A DNA stretch of 64,000 bases from Nitrosomonas aestuarii. GTDB taxonomy: Bacteria > Pseudomonadota > Gammaproteobacteria > Burkholderiales > Nitrosomonadaceae. The translations under genes and the position numbers were made by a program. The stretch is from NCBI RefSeq assembly GCF_003046585.1, contig NZ_QAAE01000004.1, positions 213,378 to 277,377 on the forward strand, in the 5' to 3' direction. The notes under the pieces are model-generated. The model was given only the letters and a program-made list of their open reading frames with translations. It had not been told where the DNA came from and searched no databases. Within the stretch, counting starts at the first letter, position 1. Every line of letters starts with the position of its first letter. Positions 58,905 to 64,000 of this stretch are shown here, one piece after another.

Positions 58905-60029
58905 ATGGATTTATTAGACCAGTTCATATACAACTTTACACATAACCTATTCAAACCAATACTACTTTTCTTCTATCTTGGATTTCTCATTCCAATACTC
59001 AAAGTGCCGCTTGAGTTCCCGCCCGCACTTTATAAAGCCTTGACAATATATTTATTAATCGCGATTGGGTGGCATGGTGGTGAAGAACTTGCCGAACTCA
59101 CGCCAGACAATTTATCAGATGCGGTCGGATTCATGCTCATCGGTTTTACTTCCAATTTCATCATCGGTATCGCGGCCTACTATGCACTTCGCAACATGAC
59201 ACGACTGAGGAAAATTGATGCGGCAACCGTAGCTGGTTATTACGGTTCGGATTCGGCGGGAACTTATGTTACTGCTGTTGGCGTATTGGTAACCGCCAAT
59301 ATTGCCTATGCGGCATATATGCCGGTCATGCTTGCCGTGATGGAAATCCCGGGCTGCCTGGTCGCACTTTATCTGGTCTCGAAAATGCGCCATTCAGGAG
59401 TGATGGATGAAAATGGCACGATGCCTGGAGAACCTGGATATGATCCTATTTCAGGCAAAGTCAAGGAAGTAAAACACCACGGTCAATCGCAACCGATTTT
59501 CAGTAAAAAAGTCTTGCATGAAATCTTTTTCAATCCGGGACTCTACTTGTTGTTCGGCGGTATCGTTATTGGTTACGTCTCCCGGTTACAGGGGGTACAT
59601 GTTACCGAAGCAAACGATAAATTTTTTGTTGTACTGTTTCAAGGCGTACTGTGCCTGTTCTTACTCGAGATGGGAATGACGGCTTGTTCACGACTCAAAG
59701 ACCTGAAGCTCGGAGGAAAAGGATTTATTGCATTTGCACTCATTGCGCCAAACGTATTTGCAACGTTCGGTATCATGGTGGCACATGGGTACAGTATGTT
59801 TTTAGACCAACCATTTGAGGTAGGTACCTATGTACTTTTTGCAGTTTTGTCAGGAGCAGCATCATATATCGCCGTACCAGCAGTCCAGCGGATTGCCATA
59901 CCAGAAGCAAGCCCCACCTTGCCACTGGCTGCATCACTCGGTTTGACATTCACCTACAATGTCACTATCGGCATTCCGGTATATATAATGCTCACAACGG
60001 CGGTGATCCAAGCGTTACCTGTGAACTAA
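58905..60029 (+). CDS. sbtA: SbtA-type sodium-dependent bicarbonate permease
   Basis: A 374-residue inner-membrane protein of the SbtA (DUF897) family, with about ten helices in two inverted halves. Key stretches are FYLGFLIPILKVPLEFPPAL, IAIGWHGGEELAEL, TVAGYYGSDSAGTYVTAVGV (substrate-site loop of the first half), LLEMGMTACSRLKDLKLGGK, and the matching second-half LSGAASYIAVPAVQRIAIPE. A hydrophilic loop (about 165-195) between the halves faces the cytoplasm. In cyanobacteria SbtA imports bicarbonate with sodium as part of the carbon-concentrating mechanism; in an autotroph it would feed Rubisco and carboxylases. It shares regulation with the porin. No SbtB-like PII gene is next to it. Confidence 0.88.
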   Translation: MDLLDQFIYNFTHNLFKPILLFFYLGFLIPILKVPLEFPPALYKALTIYLLIAIGWHGGEELAELTPDNLSDAVGFMLIGFTSNFIIGIAAYYALRNMTRLRKIDAATVAGYYGSDSAGTYVTAVGVLVTANIAYAAYMPVMLAVMEIPGCLVALYLVSKMRHSGVMDENGTMPGEPGYDPISGKVKEVKHHGQSQPIFSKKVLHEIFFNPGLYLLFGGIVIGYVSRLQGVHVTEANDKFFVVLFQGVLCLFLLEMGMTACSRLKDLKLGGKGFIAFALIAPNVFATFGIMVAHGYSMFLDQPFEVGTYVLFAVLSGAASYIAVPAVQRIAIPEASPTLPLAASLGLTFTYNVTIGIPVYIMLTTAVIQALPVN

Positions 60030-60447
60030 CTTGAACTGCTTTAAAACAAAACAAGCATGTTTTTATATCACGTGTCATGGTTTCGTATGATTAAGCATAC
60101 TTTCCCCCCGGGATATTTCGCACCTGAGCATGCAACATGATTTGGACCATGACACTTTTTTTCTTGATTTCATGGCTGTTTCCAACCAACCGCTCAACAA
60201 AGGCAGTGTTAAGGCGGCGCGGCCCGGTTCCAAGAACAGCCTTTATATCATTAATGGCTTTACAATAATTTGACAAAGTGTTAGCTATACTTAAATCAGT
60301 GATGAATACTGTCAATAACAAATAAAAAACTAAAAAGTGCATTCATGCATATTTTGATCATAGAATCCATTTTAGTGAGCACCGCCGGTATCTATCGCTA
60401 CTTGGAATCATATGATTATATGATAATGAAACATTAGGAGTGCATTG
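60030..60447. other. Intergenic region with a doubtful small ORF
   Basis: About 400 bases. A minus-strand frame of 83 codons (60091-60342) contains RRLNTAFVERLVGNSHEIKK; an adjacent frame reads CHGPNHVACSGAKYPGGKYA, so the segment 60,090-60,250 looks like shifted remnants of coding sequence. No ribosome binding site is visible. I see no 11-base pentamer array here like those before the porin and the permease. Confidence 0.35.
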
Positions 60448-61134
60448 ATGAATATACTTATTGTAGCAGACATTCAGGATATCGCTGCCAGCATTTATGA
60501 CTATTTGGAAACATCCGGGTATACCATTGATGCGGCGAGCGATGGAATAACGGGCTTACATTTGGCAGCCACAAAAGATTACGACGTTATTATTTTGGAC
60601 TTAGGCTTGCCAGGCATTGATGGCGTCGACCTATGCCGCAGGCTTCGTCAAGATGCACAACGGACAGTACCGATACTTATGCTGACTGCCCGCAATTCAC
60701 TCGAGCAAAAACTGGAAGGCTTCAAATCCGGTGCCGACGACTATCTGGTAAAACCCTTTGCATTAAAAGAACTGGCAGCACGCGTTAAAGTGTTGTCTGA
60801 GCGCGTCACCCGTTTGCCGGCAACAAAATTGCGCGTAGGCGATCTCACGCTAGATACTGATGCGCACGAAGTAACCCGCTCGGGAAAACAGATCACGCTC
60901 AACCCAGTGCAATTCCGGCTGATTCAGTTTCTGATGCAAAACCCGCATCGCGTCATCAAACGCGAAGAACTTGAATACGCAGTCTGGCAGGATGATCCAC
61001 CCGATAGCGATGCATTGCGAACACATCTTTCGAATTTACGCCAACTTATTGACAAGCCATTTGATCGACAGCTTTTACACACCGTGCGTGGATTCGGTTA
61101 TATATTGACGAATAAAAATGCAGAAGACGACTAA
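60448..61134 (+). CDS. OmpR/QseB-family response regulator
   Basis: A 228-residue two-component regulator. The receiver has the phosphorylated Asp51 in VIILDLGLPGIDGVDLCR, MLTARNSLEQKLEGFKSGAD and the Lys of YLVKPFALKEL. The C-terminal winged-helix domain reads GKQITLNPVQFRLIQFLMQN and ALRTHLSNLRQLIDKPFDRQ, followed by LLHTVRGFGYIL, as in OmpR/QseB/PmrA-like proteins. The ATG at 60448 has AGGAG eight bases upstream; a TTG one codon earlier is less likely. It overlaps the kinase gene by 17 bases. As this family binds tandem repeats one helix turn apart, the arrays before the porin and sbtA are likely targets. Confidence 0.92.
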   Translation: MNILIVADIQDIAASIYDYLETSGYTIDAASDGITGLHLAATKDYDVIILDLGLPGIDGVDLCRRLRQDAQRTVPILMLTARNSLEQKLEGFKSGADDYLVKPFALKELAARVKVLSERVTRLPATKLRVGDLTLDTDAHEVTRSGKQITLNPVQFRLIQFLMQNPHRVIKREELEYAVWQDDPPDSDALRTHLSNLRQLIDKPFDRQLLHTVRGFGYILTNKNAEDD

Positions 61135-62398
61135 TCGCATTGCTCAGCGCATCACTTTTGCTTTTTTTCTGTACGGAATTTTACTAACGTCGATCATTGG
61201 ATTGAGCCTGATTGCTGTTTTTAAATCAACCCAGATACGCATGCTCGATGACATACTGTCTGATGAACTTACACATTTTCTGCAACAAACAGAAACCGAT
61301 CAAGTACCCCGTTTGTTTTACCGCTCACGCACAAAGAGCATATATGCTATACCGCTTGATGATCTGAGAAACAGGCTCCCATATACCAGGAATCTTTCTC
61401 AAGGCACGCATGACTTGACACATGAAGACCGGGATTACCGTGTTCTAGTCAAACATTTTGACAATATGCGTTACGTTGTAAAATTTGATGACACGAATAT
61501 CCGCAACCTCGAACGAGATTTCGTCCGTCTGGTTGGGCTGTGCTCGATCGCCATACTGATAATCGCACTTTTTATCGCCTGGGGTACGTCCCATCAAATC
61601 ATGCGTCCTATCAAACAACTCGCCAATCAGGTCACAGCGTCCAGAAACGATCCAGATAAGTCTTTAAATCTAACTGAATTCGACAACGATGAAATTGGTG
61701 ATCTAGCAAGTGAATTACAACACTACCAGGAACAATTGCAGCATCTGTTGATTCGTGAAAAAGAGTTTGCCAGCAACGTGAGCCATGAGTTACGAACGCA
61801 AGTAACCAGCATCGCTTTAGCGACACAGATCCTGTCCGCAAGAACAGGCTTAACTCCAAAAGATCACACCCGCATCCAGCGTATTCAACGCGCCGTTGAC
61901 GAAATGTCTGAATTGATTGAAACCTTTTTAGTATTAGCTCAAATCAGCAACAAATCGGTAAAATATATTGATGCTGTTTGCGATATGAACGCAATAGTAC
62001 AGAAGGTAATTGATCAACAACGTATTTGGCTGAACGACAAACCTGTTAAAGTGATCATCGAGGAAAAGGAGCCATTAAAAGTTTCAGCACAGCCGGGCAT
62101 TCTCAGTGTTTTGGTTGCGAATCTGGTACGCAATGCATTTCGTTATACCGAGCGGGGCACTATTACAATATCATTAACAGCTAATCAGTTAATAGTGACG
62201 GACACAGGAAGAGGAATAGATGACGCTACCCAGGCTCAGATATTCAAAGGTTATGTTAAACATAGTTCAGGGAACGCGAACAGAATCGGGCTGGGTTTAG
62301 CAATCGTGCAACGTATTTGTGAGCGTTATGAATGGACTGTATCTTTTGAAAGCACACAGGGTAAAGGCTCCCAGTTCATGGTATGCTTTTCTTCGTAA
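61118..62398 (+). CDS. Sensor histidine kinase
   Basis: A 426-residue inner-membrane kinase. Two helices (about 12-33 and 140-160) enclose a periplasmic sensor of roughly 105 residues, then HAMP (about 160-215), HisKA with His223 in EFASNVSHELRTQVTSIALA and the ATPase domain with ANLVRNAFRYTERGTITISL, VTDTGRGIDDATQAQIF and GLGLAIVQRICERYEW. The usual Pro of the HELRTP box is Gln here, a variation in the phosphatase/kinase-active helix. The gene overlaps the regulator by 17 bases. The signal is unknown; inorganic carbon or pH would fit the neighbouring genes. Confidence 0.9.
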   Translation: MQKTTNRIAQRITFAFFLYGILLTSIIGLSLIAVFKSTQIRMLDDILSDELTHFLQQTETDQVPRLFYRSRTKSIYAIPLDDLRNRLPYTRNLSQGTHDLTHEDRDYRVLVKHFDNMRYVVKFDDTNIRNLERDFVRLVGLCSIAILIIALFIAWGTSHQIMRPIKQLANQVTASRNDPDKSLNLTEFDNDEIGDLASELQHYQEQLQHLLIREKEFASNVSHELRTQVTSIALATQILSARTGLTPKDHTRIQRIQRAVDEMSELIETFLVLAQISNKSVKYIDAVCDMNAIVQKVIDQQRIWLNDKPVKVIIEEKEPLKVSAQPGILSVLVANLVRNAFRYTERGTITISLTANQLIVTDTGRGIDDATQAQIFKGYVKHSSGNANRIGLGLAIVQRICERYEWTVSFESTQGKGSQFMVCFSS

Positions 62399-62562
62399 AA
62401 TTTGGCAGGACTAAAAACAAAGAATCCCGAAAAGTGCTTTGCTGTCCAACACGAAATACTTACAACAATGCATGAGATTCACCAAAGAATAATGCGCTGA
62501 TGTGGACACTTTGCAATTATTGCTGGAAAAAGGTAATAATTTGGACCAAACAACAAGATTAA

Positions 62563-62620
62563 GCTCAAATCTAACGGCTGACACTTTGAAAAAGCGCAAA
62601 CTGTCAGATCAGATTTGAGC
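62563..62620. repeat. Two-part hairpin between the kinase and the small peptide gene
   Basis: GCTCAAATCT (62563-62572) pairs exactly with AGATTTGAGC (62611-62620), and inside it CTGACA (62578-62583) pairs with TGTCAG (62602-62607). It could end transcription from either side, though no U run follows. The flanking bases 62,399-62,708 hold no recognised gene; a short plus-strand coding-like piece (VDTLQLLLEKGNNLDQTTRL) crosses the hairpin. Confidence 0.5.
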
Positions 62621-62708
62621 CAGTCATTGTACTGCTCACTGTTTGGGCATGGTCACTTTGAATAACAGCAAGTAAATTCTGCTGTTGTACTAACACAAAC
62701 CCATACAG

Positions 62709-62957
62709 TCAATTCGGCATTAGTGCAAGGTCACAGATTGTCAGGCCATTATCCTCTGCACCGGCCGTCACTTCCAAGGTCGGCAGACCGGTATCTGTAA
62801 ATTTCTTCGTCAAGGTAAGATCGTAAGTAGTTAAGCCGACACCCATTGACTCGCCCATCTCACTAGAGCTAGAAAGACTCAATGAATCATAACCTTGCTG
62901 TCCTGACAAAGTCAGATCGTATATTGTGTCGTCAATATGCATCATTTTTTCCATCAT
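62709..62957 (-). CDS. 82-residue repeat-bearing peptide of unknown family
   Basis: Start is strongly supported: AGGAG with a 5-base spacer before the ATG at 62957. The product is acidic and Thr/Ser/Asp/Leu-rich with a Met-rich N-terminus (MMEKMMHIDD). The motif T-x-(Y/C)-D-L-(T/A)-L occurs three times: TIYDLTL at 11-17, TTYDLTL at 43-49 and TICDLAL at 73-79, spaced 32 and 30 residues. Two weaker copies, GYDSLSL at 22-28 and GLPTLEV at 57-63, lie between. It has no signal peptide or membrane helix. The leader-plus-repeated-core layout and the Thr/Ser/Asp-rich repeats resemble multi-core precursors of ribosomally made, modified peptides, but no modifying enzyme is in the window next to it. I recognise no family. 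Confidence 0.6.
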   Translation of the reverse strand: MMEKMMHIDDTIYDLTLSGQQGYDSLSLSSSSEMGESMGVGLTTYDLTLTKKFTDTGLPTLEVTAGAEDNGLTICDLALMPN

Positions 62958-63803
62958 CTTTACTCCTAAAAATTCTTTCTAAAAACCACTTGTGCAGTAA
63001 ACCATGGAATACGAATTCTCAAAATGTTTATTACACTGACATTCCGGGTTCAATTTCTAATTTCACATAAATAAAACAGTTTAACCTCTCCCTCATAATA
63101 ACCACTCTATCACAAAGGAAAAGAAAAAACAAAATATATTCATACTTAATCTGACACTTTATTAATGAATCGTTTCGGGTGTTCAGGGACACGCTATTCT
63201 TACGTGTATACGTAGCGAAAAAGCAGGCTAGTCACAGAAGATTCTGACACAAATTGTCCGACTGCCATATGAACACCAAGAGGAATAACGGCGTGGAGAA
63301 CCGCACGGGAATTGATGATACCTAAAATTGCCCCTACTGTTGTGAATTTGCACAAATGGGTACTACGATCAGCAAATGATCAATGCACTCAAAGATCGGT
63401 CATGATAACTGACACGAAACAGAACGCTCTCTCGTCGCATAAGCACGAAAAAATAACAGAATATACAACAGGGTCAGGCGGCCCATGGTTGTACTATTGA
63501 TGAAATGAATTTGTTACGACGAAGCAGGTTGACTGATTCAACAATCGCCGGTTATTGGAAGCAAATGGATATATTCCATTGAAAAAATTCGGAATGACAT
63601 ATTATTACCAGTGGAAAGCGTTAACTGATATAACCTGACTCAAATTAATAAGCCTCCGGGGCGACTGGGCCAGTTCTGTACACCGCTTGATGGCAAATCA
63701 AATGAATGACAAGAAATTTAAATTAAATCTATAAGGAAGGATACCTAATCAAAGCAGGCACCTGTCTGATGAAGTTTGAGCTAATACAGCTAAGATTGTT
63801 AAC
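62958..63803. other. Gene-poor region between the peptide gene and the insertion sequence
   Basis: About 850 bases. The first 200 are AT-rich and should hold the promoter of the peptide gene. A 62-codon plus-strand frame at 63312-63500 has no family motif or binding site. The rest reads as broken, low-information sequence typical of ground next to insertion sequences. Confidence 0.35.
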
Positions 63804-63876
63804 ACCAAGCGACTTTGTCGTATCTTAATTACCAAGCGATTCTGTCGTAATCGCTAATTACCAAGGGAAGCTGTCG
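63804..63876. mobile_element. Left end of an insertion sequence: three 17-base direct repeats
   Basis: ACCAAGCGACTTTGTCG (63804), ACCAAGCGATTCTGTCG (63831) and ACCAAGGGAAGCTGTCG (63860) are direct repeats with few mismatches, spaced 27 and 29 bases, about 70 bases before the transposase start. Subterminal repeat arrays of this sort are found at the ends of some ISNCY (IS1202-like) elements and bind the transposase. The element continues beyond the right edge. Confidence 0.65.
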
Positions 63877-63942
63877 GTCTCTTTTTACATGTTTGTTAGT
63901 GTTCTTTTTTTGAATACTGGAGGCATGTTGAGGATGATTGTG

Positions 63943-64000
63943 ATGGATTCTAAAGCTCAACTCACCGTTGATATAATTGCTAAAATTGTTGAAGGCAGAA
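63943..64000 (+). CDS. Transposase N-terminus (ISNCY/IS1202-like), cut by the window edge
   Basis: The last 58 bases open a frame starting MDSKAQLTVDIIAKIVEGR, the typical N-terminus of ISNCY-type transposases, which begin with a helix-turn-helix for binding the element ends. TTGAGG lies about nine bases before this ATG; in-frame ATGs at 63934 and 63925 are alternatives. The subterminal repeats just upstream agree. Whether the gene is intact cannot be seen. Confidence 0.6.
   Translation, partial: MDSKAQLTVDIIAKIVEGR

Overview
The window reads as a chromosomal segment of a moderately AT-rich betaproteobacterium. Gene content and order (gatCAB opposite mreBCD-mrdA-mrdB-rlpA, an SbtA-type bicarbonate permease beside an alginate_exp-type porin, a TonB receptor/YfiR/GGDEF-EAL cluster, many TonB receptors) fit the Nitrosomonadaceae, most likely Nitrosomonas. 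No amo, hao or rRNA gene lies here, so the genus is an inference. I found no tRNA, rRNA or CRISPR array.

Region 1 (1-13,071, minus strand) is an iron-acquisition operon. A TonB-dependent receptor is followed by five genes in the order ATP-grasp / IucA-IucC synthetase / MFS exporter / IucA-IucC synthetase / PLP decarboxylase. This is the layout of the vibrioferrin operon pvsABCDE. A class II aldolase-fold gene like the dedicated citrate synthase SbnG of staphyloferrin B follows, then a PepSY membrane protein and an RND adaptor running off the left edge. Several junctions are 4-base start/stop overlaps, and a strong Fur-box array lies about 450 bases upstream of the receptor.

Region 2 (13,429-31,821) is mostly housekeeping: a Tat-exported amidohydrolase, a TetR-like regulator with a membrane hydrolase, tmk-holB, ampD, gatCAB and the rod-shape/elongasome cluster mreBCD-mrdA-mrdB-rlpA. 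Between ampD and gatB lie decayed coding sequence and two copies of a MITE-like repeat.

Region 3 (32,411-43,519) holds a TraB-family protein, an ABC exporter, a Lon-like protease, an HDOD-GAF protein and mfd. Region 4 (43,870-52,764) looks like a cyclic-di-GMP signalling unit: TonB receptor, periplasmic YfiR-like protein, a 1637-residue hybrid kinase with GGDEF and EAL domains, and an HDOD protein.

Region 5 (52,900-55,689) pairs a ZnuD-like TonB receptor with a Fur/Zur-family repressor. Both are preceded by the same GCAAC-N3-GTTGC palindrome, suggesting a zinc regulon. Region 6 (56,501-62,398) holds an outer-membrane porin and an SbtA-type bicarbonate permease. Each has four pentamers at exactly 11-base spacing about 200 bases upstream of the start. 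An OmpR-family two-component system follows and is the obvious candidate regulator.

The right end (62,399-64,000) holds an 82-residue peptide gene with a strong ribosome binding site and a thrice-repeated T-x-(Y/C)-D-L-(T/A)-L motif, then the left end of an insertion sequence with three 17-base direct repeats and the start of its transposase.
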